Notes: generated by a model not told the origin, from the sequence alone. Counted from the stretch's first letter, positions 44,520 through 54,353 are shown. The stretch: DNA of 61,790 nucleotides from Planctomycetota bacterium (GCA_026991575.1 JALXBF010000087.1:1-61790), one strand, 5' to 3'. Translations and numbers: made by a program.

Positions 44520-45527
44520 TCACGGCTGCTCGTCGGCACAGGCGACCGGTACCAGCTCCACATCGTCCACCCACATCTCCCCGACGTCCGACCCGGTCAT
44601 CCGGAAGTCGACCGCAATGGCCGTCGTCTCCGGTCCCACCCGGAACCGCCGCTGGAACAGCCGCCACTGCCCACCCGCCTGTAGCCGCTGGTCGAAGCCA
44701 CCGCCGAGCCGTCGCCAGTAGCGCGGCGACTCCTGATACTCGACGACCCGTACCCGGCAATCCGCCATCGTGCCACGCGCGATCGTGTAGCGGAACCGCA
44801 GCAACCATTCACTGTCATATCGGACCGCCACATCCTCGAACCGGTAGTACTGGTAGCCCGGCAGATCGGCGGCCAGGTAGAGACTGCCCGGAGGTGAGTG
44901 GTAGTACTCCGGATCCTGGCGCGCGCGCGACGGCTCCAACACCAGCCGCCGGGGACGGCGGAGCTGGTGGCCCGACTCGAAAACCACTCGGTCCGTCACC
45001 GTGATTGGTCCCCACCGGATCGTCACTTCGCGTGGCCCGAGCAGCGGGTCGTGTGGACCGTAGAGGAAGTGATCATGTCGAAAGCTGATGTTGACCACCG
45101 CCCGCTCGGACCGGCGCAACGTCAGGTCGCCACTGTCCTTGGCCAGCTCGAGTGTCTCGCTCGAACGCCCCACCTTCACCACGATCTGCTCCCGGCAACG
45201 ATCCTTTTCGCTGCGCCCCTCACGCACGGGCAGGATCGCCCGCGGCTGCCGCTGCGGCTGAAGCTCGCCACGGACTGACACGGGCGTGACGTGAGCCGGG
45301 CATGCGGCGTTGGAGAGGGTTCCGCGGTAGGTGATGCGCAGCGCTCCGGCCAAGAGGGTCACAGGCTCGCGGCCGAGCCACTGGAGGGTGTAGCTGACGT
45401 GGCACGTGCCGCCGTCGATCCACAGTTCCCGCCTCGTGACCGCGAACGGTGGCTGATCCGTGGGCTCTCCCGCAAGCAGCGTCTGGGCGTGCAGTGCCAG
45501 CGCGACTGCCGCGACTGCTGGTCGCAT
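44520..45527 (-). CDS. Exported hypothetical protein, beta-rich
   Basis: A 335-residue secreted protein with a signal peptide (1-19, ending LLAG). The C-terminal half looks like a carbohydrate-binding-type beta sandwich (YQYYRFEDVAVRYDSEWLLR; WRLFQRRFRVGPETTAIAV; GEMWVDDVELVPV), the last stretch being typical of such folds. No enzyme motif is seen. The start has GGAGG. It is convergent with the NtrC-type gene, 14 bases away. Confidence 0.75.
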   Translation of the reverse strand: MRPAVAAVALALHAQTLLAGEPTDQPPFAVTRRELWIDGGTCHVSYTLQWLGREPVTLLAGALRITYRGTLSNAACPAHVTPVSVRGELQPQRQPRAILPVREGRSEKDRCREQIVVKVGRSSETLELAKDSGDLTLRRSERAVVNISFRHDHFLYGPHDPLLGPREVTIRWGPITVTDRVVFESGHQLRRPRRLVLEPSRARQDPEYYHSPPGSLYLAADLPGYQYYRFEDVAVRYDSEWLLRFRYTIARGTMADCRVRVVEYQESPRYWRRLGGGFDQRLQAGGQWRLFQRRFRVGPETTAIAVDFRMTGSDVGEMWVDDVELVPVACADEQP

Positions 45528-45683
45528 GATGGTGGCCTCCGTCCATGGCCAGCCACCGGCGGTGCGGCATCAGGGATGTGCTCTCCTCTGCCAGTGACCG
45601 CTCGCCCTACGTGCGTGGTCGAAGCTTGCTCGGGAGGGTGAGCGTTACCTTCCTAAACGATCGGCGACCTAACCGTCCCTGCC

Positions 45684-46211
45684 TTAATGATTTTGGCCGG
45701 GGGTCGTCCCTTGCCCATGGCGCTTAGCCAGCCAGCCCTCAACCTCCTCCAGCACCCGCCAAACGGCCTCCAGGTCATCGTCAGCAGTCGCCTGGAACTG
45801 CCGTGTGATGAAGGCGTTCTCATCCAGTGGGACCCAGCAGGTGAACCGGTAGCGGGCCGGTCGTCCCCAGGTCTCCAGACGGAACTGAGCGACGCCGAGT
45901 TGGTCGAGCCTCCGCCGCGCGGCTCGCCAAGTTCGCCCGGTCATAGCGGCTTCTTCTACGACGGGCTGCGCCGCTGGGTTGGTCTGCTGCTCCGGGCGAC
46001 GCTCCGCCACGGGCGCCTCCTGCTCCGTCGCCGTCACCTGCAAGGACGCCGGGTCGGGCAGAATGCCGGCCGTTGTGTCCAGCCAGGCGCGACGCGGGGG
46101 CAGGGTAGAATTCCTTGCCGACAGCCGTGAGTGCGTGTTGACGGAAGAGGAGAGGGGTAGCAAGAACAGAATCAGGAGAGCGAAGATAATCAGGATGGCG
46201 GTCCGTGCCAT
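45684..46211 (-). CDS. Membrane-anchored hypothetical protein
   Basis: A 175-residue protein with an N-terminal hydrophobic helix (AILIIFALLILFLLPL), a polar Pro/Gln-rich linker and a small C-terminal domain (QFRLETWGRPARYRFTCWVP; DDDLEAVWRVLEEVEGWL). Function unknown. A GGCGGAGG site precedes the start. It is divergent from a small membrane protein gene. Confidence 0.65.
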   Translation of the reverse strand: MARTAILIIFALLILFLLPLSSSVNTHSRLSARNSTLPPRRAWLDTTAGILPDPASLQVTATEQEAPVAERRPEQQTNPAAQPVVEEAAMTGRTWRAARRRLDQLGVAQFRLETWGRPARYRFTCWVPLDENAFITRQFQATADDDLEAVWRVLEEVEGWLAKRHGQGTTPGQNH

Positions 46212-46313
46212 GGCCAGCCTCCGCCGGTTGCCACTCGCCGGCGCTTTTCGGCAGTTTCGACCTTCTGGCAGCTATCGTACCAGCCGCAGCGGTTCCGGCA
46301 AGGCCACTTTTCG

Positions 46314-46517
46314 ATGAAGCTGCTCGTGGCGATCCTAACCTTCCCGTTCTGGCTGGTCGGCGTGCTGCTGTCGCTGGCCGGCCGCGTTATGCTGGCTCTG
46401 CTGGCAATCGCGCTGATGGCCTGCGGCACCGCGCTGTGGTTGCACAGCAGCTACGTCGCCGTTGGACTGGCCCTCTTCGTCGCCGGCCTTGTGCTGCTGG
46501 TCCGCGCGGTCATCTGA
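46314..46517 (+). CDS. Small two-helix membrane protein
   Basis: A 67-residue protein almost entirely hydrophobic, with two or three membrane helices (FPFWLVGVLLSLAG; MLALLAIALMACG; VAVGLALFVAGLVLLV). Function unknown. It ends 16 bases before the cysteine desulfurase and is likely co-transcribed with it, although its ribosome site is weak. Confidence 0.55.
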   Translation: MKLLVAILTFPFWLVGVLLSLAGRVMLALLAIALMACGTALWLHSSYVAVGLALFVAGLVLLVRAVI

Positions 46518-46533
46518 CGGGCCGGCTCGCGCG

Positions 46534-47667
46534 ATGAAACGCGTATACCTCGACAACAACGCGACAGCGCCGCTGCATCCCCGCGTGGCTGATGCCCTGG
46601 CACGCGCCCTGCGCACCCTGCACGGCAACGCCTCAAGCGCCCACCTTGAGGGCAGGGTGGCGCGCGCGATGATTGAGGATGCACGCGAGCTGATCGCCGA
46701 GCTGCTGGATGCCGAACCGCAAGAAGTGCTCTTCACCTCCGGGGGCACCGAGGCCAATAACCTGGCCCTCCACGGTCTGCTCACCCTAAGACGCGCATTC
46801 GACGCGCCGCTTGCGGTCTCCGCCATCGAGCACCCCTCCGTGCTCGAGCCCGCCCGTGCGTGGGCGTGCCGCCAGCTAGAGCTGATTCCCGTGACCGCCG
46901 ATGGTGTCGTGGACCTCGAGGCAGCTCAGACCCTGGCCGCAACCCCCGGCTCGGTCCTTGCCGTCATGATGGCCAACAACGAAGTGGGCACGCTGCAACC
47001 GGTAGAGCGGATTGCCGCGGCTCTCGCTCCGCAGAGCCTTCTGCACGTGGATGCGGTTCAAGCGGCAGGCAAGCTGCCCATTTCTTTTCACTCCCTCGGG
47101 GCTTCGACGTTGAGCCTCAGCGCGCACAAGTTCCACGGCCCGATCGGCATCGGAGCGCTGCTTGTGCGTCGAGAGCTCGAGCTTGTGCCGCTGCTACGCG
47201 GCGGCCATCAGGAGCGTGGCCTGCGGCCGGGCACCGAGCCGGCGCCGTTGATCCATGCGCTGGCTATCGCCCTGCAGGTTTGCCTGCAGGACGGCCAGCA
47301 CCGCGAACAGATCACACGCCTTCGCGATCGCCTGGAACAGGGCTTACTGGCAGCATGGCCGCAAGGGTGCGTTCACGCCCGGAATGCTCCGCGCGTCTGC
47401 AACACAACGAACATCTGCTTTCGCGGGCTCGACGGCCAGCAGTTGCTGCTCGCGCTGGACGCACGCGGCGTCGCCTGCTCGACCGGCTCTGCCTGCAGTA
47501 GCGGTGCCCCCGGCCCGTCCCACGTGCTCCTGGCCATGGGCGTCAGCGAGGTCGATGCCCGCGCGTCGCTCCGATTCAGCCTGGGCCTGCTAACGACCCC
47601 AGAGGAGGTCGACCTAACGATCGAACGCTTCCACGACGCCGTCAATGCAGTCCGCCCGCCTGCCTAA
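46534..47667 (+). CDS. Cysteine desulfurase (NifS/IscS family)
   Basis: A 377-residue PLP enzyme taking sulfur from cysteine for Fe-S clusters, or selenium from selenocysteine in some relatives. Motifs: YLDNNATAPLHPRV, FTSGGTEANNLALHG, HVDAVQAAGK, Lys199 in SLSAHKFHGP, and the mobile-loop catalytic Cys321 in STGSACSSG. It is preceded by a small membrane protein and precedes the dnaN region. The first in-frame Met at 46462 overlaps that gene and is rejected. A role in supplying selenium to the selenoproteins in the window is possible but unproven. Confidence 0.93.
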   Translation: MKRVYLDNNATAPLHPRVADALARALRTLHGNASSAHLEGRVARAMIEDARELIAELLDAEPQEVLFTSGGTEANNLALHGLLTLRRAFDAPLAVSAIEHPSVLEPARAWACRQLELIPVTADGVVDLEAAQTLAATPGSVLAVMMANNEVGTLQPVERIAAALAPQSLLHVDAVQAAGKLPISFHSLGASTLSLSAHKFHGPIGIGALLVRRELELVPLLRGGHQERGLRPGTEPAPLIHALAIALQVCLQDGQHREQITRLRDRLEQGLLAAWPQGCVHARNAPRVCNTTNICFRGLDGQQLLLALDARGVACSTGSACSSGAPGPSHVLLAMGVSEVDARASLRFSLGLLTTPEEVDLTIERFHDAVNAVRPPA

Positions 47668-48148
47668 CGGAGCCGGGCCAAGGCGAACGATATTTGTCGT
47701 TAGTACAAGGACTTACGATCACGCCACGGCTGCGCCCGATTCGCGGCCGGCCTTTCAACGGGGGTCTGTTTCCGCTAGAATTCCCATGTGCGGGCTATCG
47801 GCTGCCGTCCGGCTCTGAATCTGGGCTTCGAGCCCTTCGTTTGGTCGTCGGGAACGCCGTTCGCTCGGTGTGCACAACGTTGACGCTGATGGTTCACCGG
47901 AAGCACACCAGCAACGTAGGGCGGGAACGCTTGCTGCTTGTGACCTGCCGTGGGCTATCCGCACACGCCCTTGTCGCCATCTTGTGCACGGCGCGTGGCA
48001 GCCGCCGGCCACTACCGAATCGTGGCAGGTCAACGGCTTCGGTACCCGCGCCACCGGCTATGAACAACCGAACATTCTCTGATGCTGTAGAAGGTGTTTT
48101 CTTTTAGGAACTGACTACAGCCGTACAGCAGGCACGGGAGCACCACAG
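47668..48148. other. Intergenic region upstream of dnaN
   Basis: About 480 bases without a supported gene between the desulfurase and dnaN. An AT-richer patch (48090-48110) lies just before dnaN. Two sites, CTATCCGCA and TGTGCACAA, each differ from a DnaA box at two positions, too weak to claim an origin. The promoter of dnaN should lie here. Confidence 0.5.
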
Positions 48149-49300
48149 ATGAAGGTTGTCTGCAAGCGTGAGCCGCTGTTGGCCGCGGTCCAAGTGGCTG
48201 CCGGTGTGGTTCCCTCCCGGACACCGAAAGCTATCCTCCAGTCCCTGAAGCTGGTGGCCGAAGACGGCATCACGCTTTACGCAACCGACCTGGAGGTGGG
48301 GCTTCAGTGCCCGGTAAAGGATCAGGAAGCGGAAATTGCGGAGCCGGGCGTGGCGTTGTTGCCTGCAAGCCAGGCAGCCTCGATCCTACGCGAGATGCGA
48401 GACGAGACGGTCAAGCTGTCGACCACGTCTCGCGGCACGCTGATTGAGGGGACCAGGAGCCGCTTCGAGCTGGCGACCGAGGACCCAGCTGATTATCCGG
48501 AAGTGCCTGCGTTCAAGGGCGAGCGGTTCCACCGCATCGAGAGTGAGCTCTTGCGCATCATGGTGCGGCGGACCGTCTTCGCAACCGATCCGGAGAACAC
48601 GCGCTATGCCCTTGGTGGTGTGCTGGTGGAGCTGGACGGCGAAACCGTCCGGTTGGTTGCCACCGATGGCCGACGGCTGGCGTTGATGGAGGGCAGCGGC
48701 GAGGCGATCGGGGATCATAGCACGGCGGGAATGACAACCGTTGTGCCTGCCAAGGCGATGAACTTGCTTGAGCGCCATCTCTCGGGGGAGAAGGAGGCGA
48801 CGCTCGTGAGCGTCTCGGAAACGCGTGTCGTGTTTGCCACGCCCAAGGCGACGATCATCAGCCGACTGCTGGAAGGCCGCTTCCCTGCGTACGAAGCGGT
48901 CATTCCGAAGCGGCACACTGGCCAGATGAGTGTGCAGGCGGGCGAGCTGATGCGAGCAGTCCGGCAGGCGGCGGTGGTCACGACGGAAGAAAGCCGAGGG
49001 GTCACATGGGAACTGGATGGTACCGAGCTGAAGATCATCGGATCGTCGCACGAGGTTGGCCGCTCTGAGGTGTACGTAACAGCTGCGTACGAAGGGCCGC
49101 CGCTGAAGGTAGCGTTCGACCCCCGGTACCTGCTGGACATGCTGAAAACGTTGGACGAGGGGATCACGGTGCGGCTGGATCTGATCGATTCCGAAAGCGC
49201 GGCGGTTTTCCGCACCGACGACGGGTACGTCTACGTGCTCATGCCGCTAGCCCTGGAAGAGGAGCCCTCCGAGAGCGCAGCCGAGCAGGTGGAGGCGTGA
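48149..49300 (+). CDS. dnaN: DNA polymerase III beta subunit (sliding clamp)
   Basis: A 383-residue ring-forming clamp that holds DNA polymerase on the template. The three repeated clamp domains are visible, with FELATEDPADYPEVP, RYALGGVLVELDGETVRLVA, GRFPAYEAVIP and the C-terminal YVYVLMPL. Length is as usual. GGGAG precedes the start. It heads a block with DUF721 and gyrB, a common replication gene order, but dnaA is not next to it here. Confidence 0.97.
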   Translation: MKVVCKREPLLAAVQVAAGVVPSRTPKAILQSLKLVAEDGITLYATDLEVGLQCPVKDQEAEIAEPGVALLPASQAASILREMRDETVKLSTTSRGTLIEGTRSRFELATEDPADYPEVPAFKGERFHRIESELLRIMVRRTVFATDPENTRYALGGVLVELDGETVRLVATDGRRLALMEGSGEAIGDHSTAGMTTVVPAKAMNLLERHLSGEKEATLVSVSETRVVFATPKATIISRLLEGRFPAYEAVIPKRHTGQMSVQAGELMRAVRQAAVVTTEESRGVTWELDGTELKIIGSSHEVGRSEVYVTAAYEGPPLKVAFDPRYLLDMLKTLDEGITVRLDLIDSESAAVFRTDDGYVYVLMPLALEEEPSESAAEQVEA

Positions 49301-49307
49301 GCTGGGG

Positions 49308-49628
49308 ATGGCAGAGCCACGTGGTAGCCGCGGTAACGGGCGAACCGTCTGGCGGGTCGCGGACGTCCTCCACGAGGTTCTTGCTGGTTATGGCCTGAAT
49401 CGACGTCGTGGGCAGCTGGAGCTGGAGCGGGTCTGGGCCAAGGTGGCCGGTGCGGAGCTGGGTGCGCGGACCCGGGTGGGGCGGAAGTGTCGCGACCAGC
49501 TGGAGATCCTGGTGGACGACGCCGTGTTGCTGCATGAACTGGTCGGCTTCCGCCTTGAAGAGCTCCAGCAGAAGATGCAGGCGGCGACAGGGGGCCGCAT
49601 CCGCTCACTGCGCTTTCGGCTCGCTTGA
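49308..49628 (+). CDS. DciA/DUF721 family protein
   Basis: A 106-residue protein of the DUF721/DciA family, a helicase loader or partner in many bacteria without DnaC. The pattern DVLHEVLAGYGLNRRRG, then ELERVWAKVAGAELGARTR and LEILVDDAVLLHELVGFR, is typical. It begins seven bases after dnaN and its stop touches the upstream edge of gyrB, so the three are one operon. Confidence 0.88.
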   Translation: MAEPRGSRGNGRTVWRVADVLHEVLAGYGLNRRRGQLELERVWAKVAGAELGARTRVGRKCRDQLEILVDDAVLLHELVGFRLEELQQKMQAATGGRIRSLRFRLA

Positions 49629-49657
49629 CAGACAGTACGTGCGAGGAACGACGGACG

Positions 49658-52132
49658 ATGTCAGCACCAAGTAGACGAGAAGAAGAGCGAGGCCAGCCTG
49701 AGGCCGCGTCCGGAGCCGAGTACACGTCGAAGGACATCCGCGTGCTGAAGGGTGTGGAGGCCGTGCGTAAACGGCCGGCGATGTACATCGGCGACACGGG
49801 GATCCGCGGCCTGCACCATCTCGTCTACGAGCTTGTGGATAACTCGATCGACGAGGCCATGGCCGGGTACTGCACCCGGATCGTGGTTCGCCTGCACCCG
49901 GACGGTAGCGTGACGGTTGCCGACGACGGCCGCGGCATTCCCGTGGACATCCATCCGACCGAAGGGATTCCGGCTCTGGAGCTCATCCTCACCCGCGTTC
50001 ACGCTGGCGGCAAGTTCGACCGGACCGCGTACAAGGTTTCCGGCGGGCTCCACGGTGTGGGGCTGACGGTGGTGAACGCGCTCAGCGAGTGGCTCGAGGT
50101 GGAGGTCTGGCGCGACGGGAAGGTGTACGCGCAGGAGTACGAGCGCGGCAGGCCGGTGAGCGAGCTGCGTGTGATTGGCACCAGTAACAAGCGCGGCACC
50201 AAGATCTGCTTCAAGCCCGACCCGGAAATCTTCCCAGACACCCGATTCCGGTATGACATCCTGGAAAACCGCCTGCGTGAGCTGGCGTTCCTGAACAAGG
50301 GCGTCCGCATCCGGATCGTGGACGAACGGGATCAGAAGGAAGCGGAGTTTTACTACGAGGGGGGCATTGTTGAGTTCGTCAAGTACCTGAACCGTACGGA
50401 AACCCCGCTTCATCCGGACGTCATCTACGTCAACCGTGAGCGTGATGGCATTCGTGTCGAGGTCGCCCTGCAGTACAACGAGGGGTTCAAGGAGACCGTC
50501 TACGGCTATGCGAACAACATCCGCACCGTGGAAGGCGGCACGCACGTCAGCGGCTTTCGCGCGGGGCTGACGCGTGCGCTGGCCACCTACGGCCGCAAGG
50601 AGGGCCTCTTCAGCAAGGTCACTCCCTCCGGAGAAGATTTCCGTGAGGGGCTCACGGCGGTGATCAGTGTGCTCGTGCCGGAGCCGCAGTTCGAGGGCCA
50701 AACGAAGACGAAGCTGGGCAACAGCGAGGTGGAGGGCTTGGTAGCATCGGTTGTGCACGAGCATCTGACAACGTACCTTGAGGAACACCCGGCAACGGCC
50801 AAGAAGATCATCCAGAAGGGATTGCTTGCAGCTGAGGCGCGCGAGGCGGCACGCAAGGCACGTGAACTAACGCGGCGGCAGGGGGCGCTGAAAACGAGCA
50901 AGCTGCCCGGAAAGCTCCGCGACTGTACGAGCGAGGAGATCGAGGGCACGGAGCTGTTCCTGGTCGAGGGGCAGTCGGCGGGCGGGACGGCCGACTCGGC
51001 CCGTAACCGCCACTTTCAGGCGATCCTGCCCCTGCGCGGCAAGATCCTGAACGTGGAGAAGGCCCGTCTGGAGAAGGTGCTCCGCAACGAGGAGCTCACC
51101 TGCATCTTCCAGGCGCTCGGCGTGCTGCCCGGCGAAAACGGCAATGCCAAGCCGCGCTACGGCAAAGTCATCCTCATGACAGACGCCGACGTAGACGGCA
51201 GCCACATCCGCACGCTGTTACTGACGTTTTTCTTCCGTCAACTGCCCCAGCTGCTGGCGGACGGCATGGTCTACGTCGCCCAACCGCCGTTGTATCGAGT
51301 GCGGCAACGCAAGAAGAAGTGGTATGTGCACACCGAGGAGGAAATGCGCGAGCAGCTCATCCGCCTGGGTCTGGAAGGAACCACTGTGGAGAGGCCGGGC
51401 GGCAAGCCGATTGAACCAGAAAAGCTGGAGCGACTGGTGCAGACGTTGGCTAAGCTCGAGGAGCCGCTGCAGGCGGTTGAGCGTCGCGGTATCTCGTTGC
51501 GCCTGCTGCTGGAAAAGTACGATCCGCAGACAGGCAAGCTGCCGGTTTTCCGCGTGCGGCACGGCGCGGAGGAGCGGTGGTTCGCGACGATCGACCAGGT
51601 CGAGCGCTATGTCGAGAACCTTCGGGCGCAGCGAGGGGATTCGGTGGAAGTTGCCGACGAGGAGGCTCCCGAGCAGGAAGACGGCGCCACCGACGACGCC
51701 GTACGGGTAAGTGAAGTTCATGAGGTCCGCACCATCAACCGGCTGCTGCCCACCCTGGAGGAGTGCGGGGTCAGCATCGCAGAGTTGCTACCCGGTGAGG
51801 CGCCCATCGGCGAGGAACCACCGCCGCTGTTCTTGGTCAGACGAGGAAAGGACGAGATTCCCGTCGACTCGCTCCGCGGGCTTGTCGCTGCGGTCCGCAA
51901 GCTCGGCGAGAAAGGGCTTGATGTCACCCGCTTTAAGGGTCTCGGCGAAATGAACGCCGACGAGCTGTGGGAGACAACCATGGATCCGCAGCGGCGCGTG
52001 CTGCTTCGGGTGAGCCTGGAGGATGCGCAGGGAGCAGACGAGTTGTTCCGCGTCCTGATGGGCGACCAGGTCGAACCGCGGCGCGAATTCATCGAAACGC
52101 ACGCCCTTGAAGTGAAGACACTGGATATCTGA
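49658..52132 (+). CDS. gyrB: DNA gyrase subunit B
   Basis: An 824-residue ATPase subunit of gyrase. The GHKL ATP site has ELVDNSIDEAMAGYC, VADDGRGIPVDIH and GGLHGVGLTVVNALS. The Toprim domain has FLVEGQSAGGTADSARNRHF (EGQSAGG, where most have EGDSAGG) and MTDADVDGSHIRTLL. An insertion of over 200 residues separates RVRQRKKKWYVHTEEEM from RFKGLGEMNADELWETTMDP, as in the long GyrB type of some Gram-negative bacteria. A TTG at 49625 overlapping the DUF721 stop is possible, but ATG at 49658 with a GAGG site is preferred. Confidence 0.95.
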   Translation: MSAPSRREEERGQPEAASGAEYTSKDIRVLKGVEAVRKRPAMYIGDTGIRGLHHLVYELVDNSIDEAMAGYCTRIVVRLHPDGSVTVADDGRGIPVDIHPTEGIPALELILTRVHAGGKFDRTAYKVSGGLHGVGLTVVNALSEWLEVEVWRDGKVYAQEYERGRPVSELRVIGTSNKRGTKICFKPDPEIFPDTRFRYDILENRLRELAFLNKGVRIRIVDERDQKEAEFYYEGGIVEFVKYLNRTETPLHPDVIYVNRERDGIRVEVALQYNEGFKETVYGYANNIRTVEGGTHVSGFRAGLTRALATYGRKEGLFSKVTPSGEDFREGLTAVISVLVPEPQFEGQTKTKLGNSEVEGLVASVVHEHLTTYLEEHPATAKKIIQKGLLAAEAREAARKARELTRRQGALKTSKLPGKLRDCTSEEIEGTELFLVEGQSAGGTADSARNRHFQAILPLRGKILNVEKARLEKVLRNEELTCIFQALGVLPGENGNAKPRYGKVILMTDADVDGSHIRTLLLTFFFRQLPQLLADGMVYVAQPPLYRVRQRKKKWYVHTEEEMREQLIRLGLEGTTVERPGGKPIEPEKLERLVQTLAKLEEPLQAVERRGISLRLLLEKYDPQTGKLPVFRVRHGAEERWFATIDQVERYVENLRAQRGDSVEVADEEAPEQEDGATDDAVRVSEVHEVRTINRLLPTLEECGVSIAELLPGEAPIGEEPPPLFLVRRGKDEIPVDSLRGLVAAVRKLGEKGLDVTRFKGLGEMNADELWETTMDPQRRVLLRVSLEDAQGADELFRVLMGDQVEPRREFIETHALEVKTLDI

Positions 52133-52163
52133 GTGAACGCGGCACAGCCCAGGGAGGGATCCG

Positions 52164-53675
52164 ATGGACACGGCGGAAGAGCGCATCGGAGTGCGCCCCG
52201 TCTGGCAATACACGTGCCTGGCCCTGCTGTGGGCGGCGCTGGTGACGGTGCGCGCCACCGCACCGGCAGACCTAGCGGACAACGCCCAGCACCGACAGGC
52301 GGCATACGTAGCGGACCTGTACTACAACGGCTCTTGGCTGTACCAGCGCGACGCTGACGGGTCATTCCAGTCCAAGCCCCCGGTCTACAACTGGCTCGCG
52401 GGGGTCGTTGCATGGTGCCGCGGTTCGCTGGACGAGGTCTCTCTGTATGCCCCCTGCGCGCTAGCCGCACTCGCAACGGCGTTGACGACAACGGCCGTGT
52501 GCTGGAAAGCGGGCCTGCCGGCTGAGGCCGCGCTGTTGGCCGGTGTGGCCTGCCTAGCGTCACCTTTGGGAATCAAGCTTGTCTGGCTGGCCCGGACCGA
52601 TACGCTTTTCGCCGCGCTGAGCTGGTTCACGGCCCTGGCAGGCTTCGCGGCGCTGCACGGCAAGAACTGGCTGATATTCTGGACCGTTGCGGCGGCGGCA
52701 ACTTTGACGAAGGGGCCACTTGCCGTTATGCTTGCCGGCGTCGGCATGGCGGGCTATACGTGGTGCCGGCGGCAGAGCGTGCGCCCGGGGTGGCGCGGCA
52801 TGGTGACCGGTTTCCTGCTGTTCTCGGCGATCACACTGGGCTGGCTCCTGTCGGCGGTTGCCGTCGGGGGCAGCGGCATTGCCCGCAAGCTGCTCGGGCA
52901 GGAGCTCGTGCAGCACGCTCTCTTCGGTGTCGAACGCCGGGTGCCGTTCTACAGCTTCTACAAGCCTCCGATGAGCTTTCTGGCGCGCTTCTTCCCGTGG
53001 TCGGTTCTGGCGATAGCAGGTGGGATCCGCTGCTGGCGACTGCGTGATCGGGTGCATCCGCTGCTGCTGTTCGCGGCAGCCTACGCCGCGCTCGGCCTTG
53101 CGCTGCTGATGGTCTCCCCCCACCACCGCGCCGACCACTTGGCCCCGCTGCTGCCCGCCGCTGCGGTGGTTGCCGCCTGGTGGCTGTCTGAGCGACTGGC
53201 CGACAGGAACCGAGCTCTGCTGATCGGAGCGTACGGTGCCGGCGCGCTTGCGACGCTGGCTGCCTACGTCCACTACGGACTGGTCCGCCCGAACGACCCG
53301 GCCGTGCAACGCTCGATTGCGCTGAAGGCGGCAGCCGAAGTGCTCCGTTCATGGCGTGGGCACGTCCACGTGGTGCCATACCGGGCCACCGGTGCCTTCC
53401 AGTTCTATTCGGGTAGCTTGTCAGTGGATACCACGGTGGAGCCGCTTCTGGAGGCACTCGCCACGGGCAAGCCGGTCGTGGTTGTCACAACGAACAGCGA
53501 CGCGCTGGCACGTGAGCTGCAGTTCGTGGACCCTCAGGGTTGGCTGGCCGGCCTATTGCGACCGCTAAAGCTTTCCTCGGCCCCCGCTGCCCCAGAGGTA
53601 CGCCTCTACGCAGCGGGCCCCCGCGATCGCCTGACCGTTTCACGGGCCGATCAGCCGGATCGCGCACGCCGCTAG
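52164..53675 (+). CDS. GT39/ArnT-like membrane glycosyltransferase
   Basis: A 503-residue membrane protein with about 10 helices. The first loop reads ADNAQHRQAAYVADLYYNG and GSFQSKPPVYNWLAGVVAW, as in ArnT/PMT-type glycosyltransferases that use polyprenyl-phosphate sugars; the usual DE pair is replaced by DN. The SPLGIKLVWLARTDTLFAAL stretch is also typical. A small C-terminal soluble domain follows. GGGAGGG precedes the start. It sits 31 bases after gyrB and may share its transcript. Confidence 0.87.
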   Translation: MDTAEERIGVRPVWQYTCLALLWAALVTVRATAPADLADNAQHRQAAYVADLYYNGSWLYQRDADGSFQSKPPVYNWLAGVVAWCRGSLDEVSLYAPCALAALATALTTTAVCWKAGLPAEAALLAGVACLASPLGIKLVWLARTDTLFAALSWFTALAGFAALHGKNWLIFWTVAAAATLTKGPLAVMLAGVGMAGYTWCRRQSVRPGWRGMVTGFLLFSAITLGWLLSAVAVGGSGIARKLLGQELVQHALFGVERRVPFYSFYKPPMSFLARFFPWSVLAIAGGIRCWRLRDRVHPLLLFAAAYAALGLALLMVSPHHRADHLAPLLPAAAVVAAWWLSERLADRNRALLIGAYGAGALATLAAYVHYGLVRPNDPAVQRSIALKAAAEVLRSWRGHVHVVPYRATGAFQFYSGSLSVDTTVEPLLEALATGKPVVVVTTNSDALARELQFVDPQGWLAGLLRPLKLSSAPAAPEVRLYAAGPRDRLTVSRADQPDRARR

Positions 53676-53708
53676 GCGGCTGCGTGCGGCGGCGCAGCGA
53701 GCCGCCAG

Positions 53709-54353
53709 TTAGCGTCGGGGTGCCCTGCGGCTGACAAAGCGGCTGTCGCGTAGGAGAAACCGCAGCGGGAGCTCCTTTGCTGAGGTGACACCGATCCGTG
53801 GCGTGCAAGCGACAGCCTGCGCGGGGATCTGCTCCCCGGCGGCCAGCCAGAGCCGGAGGGGGCGGGTAAGGTCTTCGCCGTCCAGACGCCGGTCGATGGC
53901 GAATGCCTCGCACAGCCGGCCCGGCCCGGTAGTCAGCTTGGTCGGGTCGGCTGTGCAGCGCAGTCGACACATCTGCTCCACGCCCACCAGCGGCTCGACC
54001 GCCCGAATCAGCACCGCGCTCGGAGTGCCGATCGGCTCGGTCACAACATTCAAGCAATGGCGGCTGTGAATGGCGTAGACGTACGCGTGTCCGGGTGGGC
54101 CGAACATTGAGCGGTTTCGTGGTGTCTGGCCGCGGTGGGCGTGGTTGGCGCTGTCCCCCCGTGCCAGGTACGCTTCTGTCTCCGTGATGCGCCCCACGAG
54201 CAGCGTTCCGTCCTCAAGTCGCCGGCAAAGAAGCGCGCCCAGGAGCGAGCGGGCCACGACAATTGGATCGCGATCGTAGTACGGCCGCGGGATGGGGGGG
54301 TAGAGTGACGGGTCGTTGCGTGGGTCTTCTGCCGCCGGCCTGCCGCTAGCCAT
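53709..54353 (-). CDS. mpg: DNA-3-methyladenine glycosylase (AAG family)
   Basis: A 214-residue base-excision repair enzyme removing alkylated purines. Motifs include GRITETEAYLARGDSANHAHRGQTPRN with the catalytic Glu region, MFGPPGHAYVYAIHSRHCLNVV and LTTGPGRLCEAFAID. Its start overlaps the acyl-CoA ligase stop by eight bases, so it is translated from the same message. Confidence 0.95.
   Translation of the reverse strand: MASGRPAAEDPRNDPSLYPPIPRPYYDRDPIVVARSLLGALLCRRLEDGTLLVGRITETEAYLARGDSANHAHRGQTPRNRSMFGPPGHAYVYAIHSRHCLNVVTEPIGTPSAVLIRAVEPLVGVEQMCRLRCTADPTKLTTGPGRLCEAFAIDRRLDGEDLTRPLRLWLAAGEQIPAQAVACTPRIGVTSAKELPLRFLLRDSRFVSRRAPRR

Noticed and set aside
42470-45634. A 13-base string (AGCTTGCTCGGGA) shared near 42473 and 45623
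   Set aside because: Matches of this length are expected by chance in a window of this size.
47868-47962. DnaA boxes upstream of dnaN
   Set aside because: The best sites differ from the consensus at two of nine positions, so no origin feature is called.
47694-48107. 137-residue open frame before dnaN
   Set aside because: Low-complexity Arg/Leu-rich translation with no motif or ribosome site; it lies in the likely promoter or origin region.
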